64,000 bases of DNA from CAVUNY01 sp963843535. Lineage in GTDB: Bacteria > Chloroflexota > Anaerolineae > Anaerolineales > Anaerolineaceae. Made by a program: the position numbers and the translations under genes. The stretch spans positions 620,001 to 684,000 of the forward strand of contig CAWJKU010000001.1 in assembly GCA_963843535.1 (NCBI GenBank), given 5' to 3'. Below the pieces are notes generated by a model. The model saw only the letters and a program-made list of their open reading frames with translations. It did not search any database and was not told the origin of the DNA. Positions 25,248 to 33,773 of this stretch are shown piece after piece (the stretch's first letter is position 1; each line of letters opens with the position of its first letter).

Positions 25248-27072
25248 TGCGTATGACCGCGAAGCCACGCGTGATGTCCGCTCCAGGATGCATCCCAGGG
25301 GGCCGGGCCAGCCTGCCAGGATCGAAAAGGCTCATAATCCGCGCCAGGCCCTGCTGCGTTTGCTGCCGTATCTGACACCCTACAAAGCGAAATTAAGCCT
25401 CGTTTTAGGGATCGTCGTGATATATACGCTTTTGGGGCTGATGGGCCCGTATTTGATGGGAGTAGCCCTGGATAAGTTTATCGGGGCCAAAGATGCATCG
25501 GGCCTACCGCAGATTGCCTTATTGATGCTGGGGGCATATCTTTTTAATAATATTTTTCAGGCGCTGGCCAATTGGGTGATGGCCAGGATTTCACAGCTCG
25601 CGCTAAAACAGATCCGGCATGATCTGTTTAAACACATCCAGTCCCTATCGCTCAGCTTCTTTGACCGAAACCAGGCTGGCGGATTGATGAGCCGGCTGAC
25701 CAATGATATTGATGCCATCAACCAGGCAGTCTCCCAAAATGTAACTTCTTTATTTGCCAGCGTTTTGTCTATGGGTGGGATTCTGATCGCGATGTTCGTG
25801 CTGAACCACTGGCTGGCTCTGGCTACTTTATTGGTGATTCCCATCATGACCTGGTTTGCCAATTTCGTCGCGTCTTATACCCGCAAAGGCTTTCGCCGCC
25901 TGCAGAATAGCCTTGGCGGGCTGAACAGCATTACCGAAGAAACGATCAGCGGGCAGAAAGTGATTAAAGCTTTTCATCGTAAGGAATCAGTGATCGAAGC
26001 CTTTCGCCAACAAAACCAAGAAGTGTACGAATCCGGGGTGTATGCCAATTCGTATGCCTTGCTGCTGATGCCGCTGACCGGCGTTCTGGGCAATTTCTTT
26101 GTCATCGTGTTAGCCGGGCTTGGCGGGTGGCTGGCACTGCAGAACCTGGTCACTGTTGGGATGATCGCTACTTTTATCAGTTATGGTCAGAATTTTATTC
26201 AACCGCTGCGCCAGATCGCCAACCTGTACAACTCCATCCAGGCCGCCCTGGCGGGCGCTGAGCGAGTTTTTAACATCCTGGACACCCAGCCAGAAATAAC
26301 GGATGCCCCGGATGCCGTCTCTTTGCCTGCAATTAAGGGTAATGTGCGCTTTGAGCAGGTGGATTTCAGCTATGTTCCCGGCATACCCGTGATTAAGAAT
26401 ATGAACCTGGATGCCGATGCGGGGCAGATCATCGCGTTGGTGGGCCCAACCGGCGCCGGGAAGACGACCATCATCAATTTACTCAGCCGTTTCTATGATA
26501 TTCAAGGCGGCAAGATCGAGATCGACGGCAAAGATATCCGCAGCGTGCGCAAGGCGGACCTGCGCCAGAAGTTAGGCGTGGTCTTGCAGGACACTTTCTT
26601 ATTCTCAGACACGGTTATGGAAAACATCCGCTATGGACGTTTAGACGCCAGTGATGAAGAAGTCATTCAGGCGGCGCAATTGGCGGATGCTGACCATTTC
26701 ATTCGCCAGCTGCCTCAGGGATACCAGACAAGCCTTTCGGAACGCGCCAATAACCTCAGCCAGGGCCAGCGCCAGCTGCTTGCCATTGCCAGGGCGATCC
26801 TGGCGGACCCGGCGATTCTCATCCTGGATGAAGCCACCAGCAGCGTGGATACCCGCACCGAGGCACGTATTCAGAAAGCGCTGCTGCGCCTGATGGAAGG
26901 ACGGACCAGCTTTGTGATCGCTCACCGTTTGAGCACGATTCGCGATGCGGATAAAGTGGTGGTGATTAATAATGGCGAAATTGTTGAACAGGGCTCCCAC
27001 CAACAACTGCTGGATAAACGCGGTTTTTATCATCACCTGTACTTGAGCCAGTTCAAAGGACACGCGATTTAG
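25240..27072 (+). CDS. ABC exporter half-transporter, catalytic partner
   Basis: 610 residues. An N-terminal extension of about 45 polar residues comes before six membrane helices, then the ATPase domain. Walker A is GPTGAGKTT (about 402), the signature is the variant LSQGQ (about 506), the catalytic Glu is in LILDEATSSVD (about 529) and the switch His in IAHRLST (about 561). With the degenerate partner upstream it should form one heterodimeric exporter with a single fully active ATP site. Transcription probably ends in the hairpin-rich gap at 27120-27250. Confidence 0.9.
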   Translation: MSNAYDREATRDVRSRMHPRGPGQPARIEKAHNPRQALLRLLPYLTPYKAKLSLVLGIVVIYTLLGLMGPYLMGVALDKFIGAKDASGLPQIALLMLGAYLFNNIFQALANWVMARISQLALKQIRHDLFKHIQSLSLSFFDRNQAGGLMSRLTNDIDAINQAVSQNVTSLFASVLSMGGILIAMFVLNHWLALATLLVIPIMTWFANFVASYTRKGFRRLQNSLGGLNSITEETISGQKVIKAFHRKESVIEAFRQQNQEVYESGVYANSYALLLMPLTGVLGNFFVIVLAGLGGWLALQNLVTVGMIATFISYGQNFIQPLRQIANLYNSIQAALAGAERVFNILDTQPEITDAPDAVSLPAIKGNVRFEQVDFSYVPGIPVIKNMNLDADAGQIIALVGPTGAGKTTIINLLSRFYDIQGGKIEIDGKDIRSVRKADLRQKLGVVLQDTFLFSDTVMENIRYGRLDASDEEVIQAAQLADADHFIRQLPQGYQTSLSERANNLSQGQRQLLAIARAILADPAILILDEATSSVDTRTEARIQKALLRLMEGRTSFVIAHRLSTIRDADKVVVINNGEIVEQGSHQQLLDKRGFYHHLYLSQFKGHAI

Positions 27073-27119
27073 GCCAAAAAGCCAACTCTTTGATATTTAC
27101 CACGGAAGCTAGGCTCTCC

Positions 27120-27250
27120 ATACAAAAGGTACGCCCGACACCCTCGCTCTTCGGGCGTACCTCGCGTAGTGCACCAGTAGGGGTGGGGCGAGGGGGCGAG
27201 ATACCACCCTGAGGCCCTGCGGGCGCGCGAGGCGCGCGGGGGTACAGGGA
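27120..27250. repeat. GC-rich intergenic element between convergent genes
   Basis: Holds a perfect 12-base stem, AGGTACGCCCGA at 27127-27138 with TCGGGCGTACCT at 27151-27162, followed by G-rich DNA and CGCGCG-type short inverted repeats. It separates the exporter genes from the oppositely oriented GH3 gene and could stop transcription from both sides. It resembles the element at 16556-16860 in composition. Confidence 0.45.
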
Positions 27251-27302
27251 GCGCGAAAATGCGAAGAAAATCATTATCGGGGTCCACCGAGATGCGGGTA
27301 AC

Positions 27303-29627
27303 TTATGTCGCTGTGACCGGGCAGTGAAATACCGGTTGCTTCACCCGGACTTGTTTGTCACCGCTTACATACAGCTTCCCTTCACAGCGGATATCCTCAG
27401 ATGAAGACCCAATCATGATTTTAAAAGTCCCGCTTTCGAGGATCAACTGCTGTTCAAGATTATAAAATGCGAGCAGGTCTACTGGCAGGTGGAAGGTTAT
27501 ATTTTTCGATTCACCGGATCTTAATGCCAGACGGATGAAGCCTTTTAACTCTTTCACCGGTCGGGGTACGCTGGCATACTCATCCTGGATGTAAAGCTGA
27601 ACAACCTCATCTCCTGCACAGCGGCCGGTATTGGTGATCCTGACCTGGAAAGCGATCGTCTCTCCGCTTACAGCCTGGGAGTGGCTGATGGTAAAGTGGG
27701 AGTATTCAAAGCTGGTAAAGCTTAATCCATGGCCAAACGGATATAATGGGCTCGCTTTAACACCCACATAATCGGTATACCAGTTCGATTTGCCGCCGCT
27801 GGGTTTTTGATTGTAGAAGATGGGGATTTGGCCGACATGCCGGGGGAACGTCACTGGCAGTTTACCGCCCGGGTTGTTCAATCCAAAGATCGTTTCCGCG
27901 ACGGCGGCGGCGCCTTCCTCACCGGGCAGCCAGGCTTCGAGGATGGCATTGGCTTTTTCGGCGAGCACGTTAACGGCATAAGGCCTGCCGGTGACCAGGA
28001 CGGCGACGACCGGCTTGCCGGTAGCGATGATCTTATTTGCCAACTGTTCTTGCAGGCCAGGAAGGGTTAAATCAGCGCTGTCGCGGGTTTCGCCCATGGT
28101 GCAGCGCGGGGTCAACCCGGAAACATCCCCGAGCACAAGGATCACGGCATCGGCTTGCTGAGCGGTGCGCACGGCTTCATCCAGACCAGAGTCATCGTGG
28201 GAGAGATGGTCGCACCCCTTCGCATAGGTATATGCGATCTCGGGAGCGGTTGCTTTCAGCGCAGATAAGATGGTTGGGATCTGGATAGAATGGGCGGCGA
28301 TGTGCGTGCGATCAAAATTTTCATCGGGCGGCCCACCGGCTTGATTATGGCTGGTCATTAAATCCAGCATAGAAGGATAGCTGTAATCACCAAGCAGGCT
28401 ATGGGCTTCATCGGCATTGGGTCCGATGACCGCAATGGTGCGGGTGTGCACGCTGAGCGGAAGCACTCCGTCGTTTTTAAGCAAAACTATACTCTTACGG
28501 GCAATTTGCAACGCCAGGGCGCGTTGATCAGCGGTTTCGAAGACTTCCATCACCCGGCCTTCATCCACAAACGGATTTTCAAAAAGGCCCAATTCTTCTT
28601 TCTTTTCCAGGTTGCGCAAGACGGCTTGATCGACGAACTCCATGGTGATCTCTCCACCATCCAGGGCCTGGAGAAGGGGGGCAGCGTAACAATCTCGGGT
28701 GGGCAGCTCAATATCGATGCCGGCCTTGAGGGCCATCACAGCCGCCTCCCGTTTATTTTCTGCCATCTTTAGGTAGGTATGGATCATGGCAATGGCTTCA
28801 TAATCGGAAACGACCAAACCGCAAAATCCCAGCCTGTCGTGTAAAAGTTCGGTGAGGATGCGGCGTGAAGCAGCCACGACTTCACCATCCAATTCCGGAT
28901 AAGCATTCATGATGGTGTGCAAATTGGCCTGACTGATGGCTGCCTGGAAAGGAGGGAGAAAGACATTCCATAGATCGTCGCGCCCCATGCGCACCGGGGC
29001 ACAGTTCTGCCCCCCTTGTGAGATGCTGTGCCCAACAAAATGCTTTCCGGTAGCCATCACGCCGCCGCTCGCCAGGTCGTCCCCTTGAAGGCCGGAAATG
29101 TACGCGGCGCCGAAATGGCTGACCAGGAGTGGATCTTCACCAAAAGTCTCTTCAATTCTTCCCCACCGCGGGTCGCGACCGATATCCAATACGGGCGCCA
29201 GGCCCAGGTGCGCGCCGACGGCACGCAATTGCTTGCCGATATCTCGCGTCATTTGGTGGGCAAGGTCCGGCTCAAAGGTGGAAGCAAGTCCCAACATTTG
29301 GGGAAAAGCAGTGCCCCCCAATCCCAGGTAGCCGGAGCAACATTCCTCATGCACGATTGCCGGAATCGCCAGGCGGGTCTGTCGGCGTAAAAATTGCTGC
29401 AACCGGTTGTTGAACGCTGCTGCGGCGGTGGGTTCTAAACTGGAACTGCCCGCGGTGCGGGATATTTGCCCGATTCCATTGGGCAATAATTGACTGGCCT
29501 TTTTTAGTGAAAAGTGGCGGCCTTCTTGTAGCTCAAATCCCCAATATGATCCCAGTTGGGCCAGTTTTTCGGCCAGGGTCATCTGGTTTATCAGAAGCTC
29601 CAGATCATGCTTCGAAAGTTTGGCCAT
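27303..29627 (-). CDS. GH3 beta-glucosidase
   Basis: 774 residues from the ATG at 29627, with GGGAGAGG upstream; an in-frame ATG at 29669 lacks such a site. It has the full GH3 plan: a barrel domain with KH at 195-196 and the nucleophile Asp275 in VVSDYEAI, an alpha/beta sandwich domain, and a C-terminal fibronectin-III-like domain (about 650-750). No signal peptide is present, so it acts in the cytoplasm on imported oligosaccharides, removing non-reducing-end beta-linked glucose or a similar sugar. It is the last gene of the LacI-Opp operon, 149 bases after the last ATPase gene. Beta-xylosidase activity is possible within this family. Confidence 0.9.
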   Translation of the reverse strand: MAKLSKHDLELLINQMTLAEKLAQLGSYWGFELQEGRHFSLKKASQLLPNGIGQISRTAGSSSLEPTAAAAFNNRLQQFLRRQTRLAIPAIVHEECCSGYLGLGGTAFPQMLGLASTFEPDLAHQMTRDIGKQLRAVGAHLGLAPVLDIGRDPRWGRIEETFGEDPLLVSHFGAAYISGLQGDDLASGGVMATGKHFVGHSISQGGQNCAPVRMGRDDLWNVFLPPFQAAISQANLHTIMNAYPELDGEVVAASRRILTELLHDRLGFCGLVVSDYEAIAMIHTYLKMAENKREAAVMALKAGIDIELPTRDCYAAPLLQALDGGEITMEFVDQAVLRNLEKKEELGLFENPFVDEGRVMEVFETADQRALALQIARKSIVLLKNDGVLPLSVHTRTIAVIGPNADEAHSLLGDYSYPSMLDLMTSHNQAGGPPDENFDRTHIAAHSIQIPTILSALKATAPEIAYTYAKGCDHLSHDDSGLDEAVRTAQQADAVILVLGDVSGLTPRCTMGETRDSADLTLPGLQEQLANKIIATGKPVVAVLVTGRPYAVNVLAEKANAILEAWLPGEEGAAAVAETIFGLNNPGGKLPVTFPRHVGQIPIFYNQKPSGGKSNWYTDYVGVKASPLYPFGHGLSFTSFEYSHFTISHSQAVSGETIAFQVRITNTGRCAGDEVVQLYIQDEYASVPRPVKELKGFIRLALRSGESKNITFHLPVDLLAFYNLEQQLILESGTFKIMIGSSSEDIRCEGKLYVSGDKQVRVKQPVFHCPVTAT

Positions 29628-29776
29628 CCTAACCTCTCCCAAAGCCTTATAGAAGTTTCTTTCCCCCATTCAAGTGCAAGCCAGCAGCATTTAAGAAACG
29701 GGCGAAAATCTGGGGTTGAAATTCGACCGTTCTCCAGGCGCCAAGTTGTATCCGAAATGAAAATTAGAAGACGGAC

Positions 29777-30742
29777 TTAACCACTCTCATTTCCGGTGTA
29801 CTTGTGGCACTTAACAAGCACATCGTCAACCATGACTTCCTGCGGAACAACCCCTTTGCAAATATCCATGACATCCGGGCATCTACCCGCGAATTTACAG
29901 CCCTTTCTCAAGTATTCATCCTGTTCCAGCTCGGCCAAAGTTACCGTATCATGCCAGCGTTTTTTAGGATCCGCTTCCGGGATCGAATCGCGCAGCAGTT
30001 TTGTATAAGGGTGTTTGGGGTGCATTAAAACTTGCTCCACCGAACCCATTTCGATGATATTCCCGCGGAACATGATGGCAATCCGGTCGCTGACATAATA
30101 GGCAGTTGCCAGGTCATGAGTGATATACAGCACGCTAACCCCAAACTCATCCCTCAGTTTTTTGAACAGATTCACAATCGACATTCTCAGCGAGGCATCT
30201 ACCATGGAGACGGGTTCATCCGCAATTAAGAGCTTGGGGTTGGTGAGCAATGCCCTGGCGATGGACATGCGCTGCAGCTGCCCTCCGGAATACTCGTTCG
30301 GATACTTACCGGCGAATTCTTCATAGGAGAGCCCCACAGCTTTTAAAGTCTCATCGATCAATTTGATGGCATCTGCTTTACTACCTGCCAGCTTGTAGTT
30401 GCTGACGGTCTCAAAAAAATAGCTGTCCACCGTTCGCAGAGGATTAAATGTCCCAAATGGATCCTGGAAAATGGCCTGAACTGCTTGTGAAAACCATACC
30501 TTTTCGTGTTTCTTGACTTCTTTTCCACTGTAGAGAATCCTGCCGGAGGTCGGTTCCTCGAATCCCAAGACCATGCGAGCAGCGGTGGTTTTACCACAGC
30601 CGCTTTCACCCGCCAGGGTGAAGATTTCAGCCGGTTTTATATAAAAAGACACATGATCCGTGGCTGTGATCCTGGTTCGCGAGATCAAGCTTCCCTGGGA
30701 GAATACTTTTGTCAGGCCGTCGATCTCAAGCAAGTTTTCCAT
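29777..30742 (-). CDS. Opp/Dpp-type ABC transporter ATPase (OppF-like)
   Basis: 321 residues from the ATG at 30742, which has GGAGAGGGAG directly upstream; the gene overlaps the preceding ATPase gene by 17 bases. Walker A is AGESGCGKTTAA, the signature is YSGGQLQRM, and Walker B is LLIADEPVSMVDAS. The C-terminal Cys-rich extension (KGCKFAGRCPDVMDICKG) is the oligopeptide-transporter-type tail that can bind an iron-sulfur cluster. With the OppD-like subunit it powers import by the two permeases next door. A LacI regulator and a GH3 hydrolase in the operon point to an oligosaccharide, not a peptide, as cargo. Confidence 0.9.
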   Translation of the reverse strand: MENLLEIDGLTKVFSQGSLISRTRITATDHVSFYIKPAEIFTLAGESGCGKTTAARMVLGFEEPTSGRILYSGKEVKKHEKVWFSQAVQAIFQDPFGTFNPLRTVDSYFFETVSNYKLAGSKADAIKLIDETLKAVGLSYEEFAGKYPNEYSGGQLQRMSIARALLTNPKLLIADEPVSMVDASLRMSIVNLFKKLRDEFGVSVLYITHDLATAYYVSDRIAIMFRGNIIEMGSVEQVLMHPKHPYTKLLRDSIPEADPKKRWHDTVTLAELEQDEYLRKGCKFAGRCPDVMDICKGVVPQEVMVDDVLVKCHKYTGNESG

Positions 30743-31733
30743 TGTCTCCCTCTCCAACCAACCAGCAAGCCACCTTGTGATTAGCGTCTAGTTTTGTAAA
30801 GCCTGGCATCTTTTCCTTGCATACCGCCATAACCTGAGGGCACCTGGGGTGGAATGGGCAGCCATCGGGTAGATTGGCAAGCGAAGGGGGACTTCCGGGA
30901 ACACTCCCGCGGGTTGTTTTATCGCCAAACCTGGGCAAGGAGTTGATCAAGAATTGGGTATAGGGATGCGTCGGGTGATCGAAAATATCCTGGGCGGTTG
31001 ATTCCTCCACGATTTTTCCGGCGTACATGATGCACATCCGGTCGGCGATATTAGCATGCACACCCATGTCATGCGTGACCAGGATGATCGTGTTTTTCAG
31101 TTTCCGCTGGATTTCTTTAAGCAGCTGCACGACCCCTCGTTGCACGACCACATCCAGGGCCGTGGTGGGTTCATCGCCAATGATGATTTTCGGCTTGAGC
31201 AGTGCAGCCAGGGCGATGGTCACCCGCTGCCGCATGCCGCCCGAAAGCTGGTGGGGGTAGGCGTCTAGAATATTGCGCGGCAATCCCAATTCCTGGATAT
31301 GACTCCGGGCGATTTCGAAAGCTTCATCCCTGGTCTTGCCGCTGACATGGCTGGCAATAAAATCCTGGTAGGTAACTTTGAGCTTTTGGACGGGGTTTAA
31401 CACGCTCATCGAACCCTGGGGCACATAGGATATGATTTCCCAGCGCAGTTTCCTTTTTTCTTCCGCGCTCAGGGTAGTAACGTCAATCTCCACCCCGCTG
31501 GGACAGTAATAGATTTTTCCGCCAACCAGGCGCAGAGGTGGATCTATCGCGGTATACAGCGTTTTCAGGAGGGTCGTTTTTCCGCAACCGCTCTCGCCGG
31601 CAATCCCGTAGACTTCGTTCTCCTTGATTTCAAGGTTAACATCATTGACGGCTTTTACCACTTTTTGACCGCCGCGCATATCAAGCAGGTAGTAGGCTTT
31701 TAAATTTTCTGTGCGAAGGATGGCTCGACTCAT
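30726..31733 (-). CDS. Opp/Dpp-type ABC transporter ATPase (OppD-like)
   Basis: 335 residues from the ATG at 31733, with GAGG upstream. Walker A is AGESGCGKTT (about 45-54), the signature is LSGGMRQRV, Walker B is IIIGDEPTTALD, and the switch His is in LVTHDMG. The C-terminal part carries the Opp/Dpp tail CPFHPRCPQVMAVC with four Cys. It sits between the second permease gene (10 bases away) and the OppF-like gene (17-base overlap), so all are in one transcript. Confidence 0.9.
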   Translation of the reverse strand: MSRAILRTENLKAYYLLDMRGGQKVVKAVNDVNLEIKENEVYGIAGESGCGKTTLLKTLYTAIDPPLRLVGGKIYYCPSGVEIDVTTLSAEEKRKLRWEIISYVPQGSMSVLNPVQKLKVTYQDFIASHVSGKTRDEAFEIARSHIQELGLPRNILDAYPHQLSGGMRQRVTIALAALLKPKIIIGDEPTTALDVVVQRGVVQLLKEIQRKLKNTIILVTHDMGVHANIADRMCIMYAGKIVEESTAQDIFDHPTHPYTQFLINSLPRFGDKTTRGSVPGSPPSLANLPDGCPFHPRCPQVMAVCKEKMPGFTKLDANHKVACWLVGEGDNGKLA

Positions 31734-31743
31734 CAAGGCCTCA

Positions 31744-32595
31744 CTACGTCCCTACCCGCTGCACCCGCGTGCGCGGATCAAGATATTCACTGATACTGAC
31801 CGAGAGCCAGTACAGGGCAATAAACAAGAGGACCGATAATACCACCGGTGTCAGGTACCACCACCAGCGTCCTAAGAACATAGACTGGTAAAACATCGCC
31901 CAGTTCAGCATCGTGCCCAGGGTGGGAATGCTAAGGTTGACCAATCCAAGAATGGCAAGCGTTATCTCCAACCCAATTGCCCATGAGATGTTATTGATCA
32001 ATGTGGAGAAGATCAACGGCATGGCAAAGGGCATGTACTCGTGCAATACCAGCTTGACCGTTCCCGTCCCTGAGAGGATGGCAGTCTGGGTGAACTCTCG
32101 CTCACGCAAGCTCAAGATCACCGAGCGGATCAGGCGCGCGTCCCATGCCCAGCCGAAGATCGAGAGCAATAATCCCAGAATTACCAGGTTCATGAATTGG
32201 CGTACCAACATGGCTAACATGACCAAGATCAGGAAGAGCGGGATGACCAGCAAGCTGTCGCCCAGGAACATCAGCACCCGGTCGATGGTGCCGCCTCGAT
32301 AGCCGGCTATCATGCCGACCAGGATGGCGATTATCCTTGAAACCATAGAAGCGATGAGTGAGATGATCAAGGAATTGCGCACGGCAAAAGTGGCCTGCCA
32401 GAAGATATCCTGCCCGTTCGAATCGGTGCCGAGCAGGTATGTAGACGATGGCATCAGATCTCTCGGGACGACATTCCATAAGGTAGGGTCATAGGGAGAA
32501 AAGAAAGATAGGAAGGCCAGGATCAGGATGATCACCAGGACGGCGAAGCTGAAGCTGAAGCGAAAATCTCTGAATAAATCTTTAAGGGTTTTCAC
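31744..32595 (-). CDS. Opp/Dpp-type ABC permease (OppC-like)
   Basis: 283 residues with a GTG start; AGGAGA lies 9 bases upstream and no better ATG is near. One N-terminal membrane helix (about 13-32) and an extracytoplasmic loop precede the five-helix permease core. The EAA-type coupling loop reads LRSVILSLREREFTQTAILSGTG-like around residues 150-175, split here as RSVILSLREREF and AILSGTGTVKLV. It starts 12 bases after the OppB-like gene and forms the heteromeric channel with it. Confidence 0.88.
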   Translation of the reverse strand: MKTLKDLFRDFRFSFSFAVLVIILILAFLSFFSPYDPTLWNVVPRDLMPSSTYLLGTDSNGQDIFWQATFAVRNSLIISLIASMVSRIIAILVGMIAGYRGGTIDRVLMFLGDSLLVIPLFLILVMLAMLVRQFMNLVILGLLLSIFGWAWDARLIRSVILSLREREFTQTAILSGTGTVKLVLHEYMPFAMPLIFSTLINNISWAIGLEITLAILGLVNLSIPTLGTMLNWAMFYQSMFLGRWWWYLTPVVLSVLLFIALYWLSVSISEYLDPRTRVQRVGT

Positions 32596-32607
32596 TTTAC
32601 CGGTCTC

Positions 32608-33618
32608 CTATGTGTATCTCACCCGCGGGTCTAATAAGGGATACGTCAGGTCGAGGATCAGGATCGCCGTTGTGATGGCCACGATAGAAAAAAGGGTGAT
32701 CCCCATGATCAGGTTGTAATCTCCATTGTTGATCGCGGAAAAAAGCAACGATCCCAGGCCCGGGTATGTAAAAACGATCTCTGTAATCAGCGCCCCACTG
32801 AAGATTTGCCCAAGCGAAAGAGCCAGGCCGGTGATTTGCGGCAGAATAGCGTTGCGAATGACATACCTGTTTACGATACGGCCTTCGGTAACGCCGCCCA
32901 GCTTGGCATACTGGACGAAATTTTCGGCATTGACGTTCTGGACGATCAACTTCATCGTTTGGAAATTGACTGCCCCTCCCAGGATGCTTAGCGAGAGGGC
33001 AGGCAAAAACGTATGCCAGAGGACATCCTTGATATAGGCCCAGGTGAAGGAGGGTAAAGCTCCCATTGACGCCCCGCCGGTAATTGGGAACCAGCGAAAG
33101 ACGACCCCGGCAAATATCATAAGCAATGTCAAAGCGAAGATATAATAGGGCAGCGGTCGGAACACCATGGCAACGGCATCCAGAGTTCGCGACCAACCCT
33201 TGCGCGAGTAGTAACCCGCCAGGCCGCCAATGATATTTCCCAATGTCCACGAGATGGCAGTCGTGGTCAGTAAAAGTCCTAAAGTCCAGGGCATAGCGTT
33301 GGCCACGAGCTGGTTAACGCGTGCAGGGAATTGAAAGAAGGAAACGCCAAAATCACCGCGGAACAGCCTGCCCCAAAAAGCCCAGTATTGATCGAGCCAG
33401 GACCCTCCCAGTCCGTACATTTCTGTGAGGTCGCGGATGATGCCGTCCATCGCGCCCGGTTCCAAGGTTGAACCGCGCCCCCTCAACTCACCCAGCATTC
33501 TCATGACCGGGTCATTCGGGGTGAGTCTGGGAATGAGGAAAACAACGGTGATGCCCAACCAAATGACTAATACGTATTGAATCAAACGGGGGATAAGATA
33601 ACGTTTCAAAAATGCCAC
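32608..33618 (-). CDS. Opp/Dpp-type ABC permease (OppB-like)
   Basis: 336 residues with a GTG start and GAGGGT 7 bases upstream. A conserved first helix (QYVLVIWLGITVVFLIPRL), then a periplasmic region with the DPVMRMLGE-type motif, then five membrane helices. The coupling loop contains NFVQYAKLGGVTEGRIVNRY. It follows the solute-binding-protein gene after 155 bases; a 12-base stem-loop lies between them. Confidence 0.88.
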   Translation of the reverse strand: MAFLKRYLIPRLIQYVLVIWLGITVVFLIPRLTPNDPVMRMLGELRGRGSTLEPGAMDGIIRDLTEMYGLGGSWLDQYWAFWGRLFRGDFGVSFFQFPARVNQLVANAMPWTLGLLLTTTAISWTLGNIIGGLAGYYSRKGWSRTLDAVAMVFRPLPYYIFALTLLMIFAGVVFRWFPITGGASMGALPSFTWAYIKDVLWHTFLPALSLSILGGAVNFQTMKLIVQNVNAENFVQYAKLGGVTEGRIVNRYVIRNAILPQITGLALSLGQIFSGALITEIVFTYPGLGSLLFSAINNGDYNLIMGITLFSIVAITTAILILDLTYPLLDPRVRYT

Positions 33619-33709
33619 GGTTTTACCCTCATGCGTTTTTCAACTCAGGTCAACAAGCTGCTGTACCTCTTATTATATGGAAAAACCACCAAAAATTAGA
33701 AGAGTAAGG

Positions 33710-33737
33710 TCCCTGGGCGGGTTTCCCCGCCCAGGGA
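33710..33737 (-). terminator. Intercistronic stem-loop after solute-binding-protein gene
   Basis: TCCCTGGGCGGG (33710-33721) pairs perfectly with CCCGCCCAGGGA (33726-33737) around a 4-base loop. On the minus strand only a distant T5 follows, so it is probably a leaky terminator or an mRNA-end-protecting structure that keeps the binding protein more abundant than the permeases. Confidence 0.55.
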
Positions 33738-33773
33738 GGTTTGAAACATGGTTGTAATGGAGTTCTAAAATCC

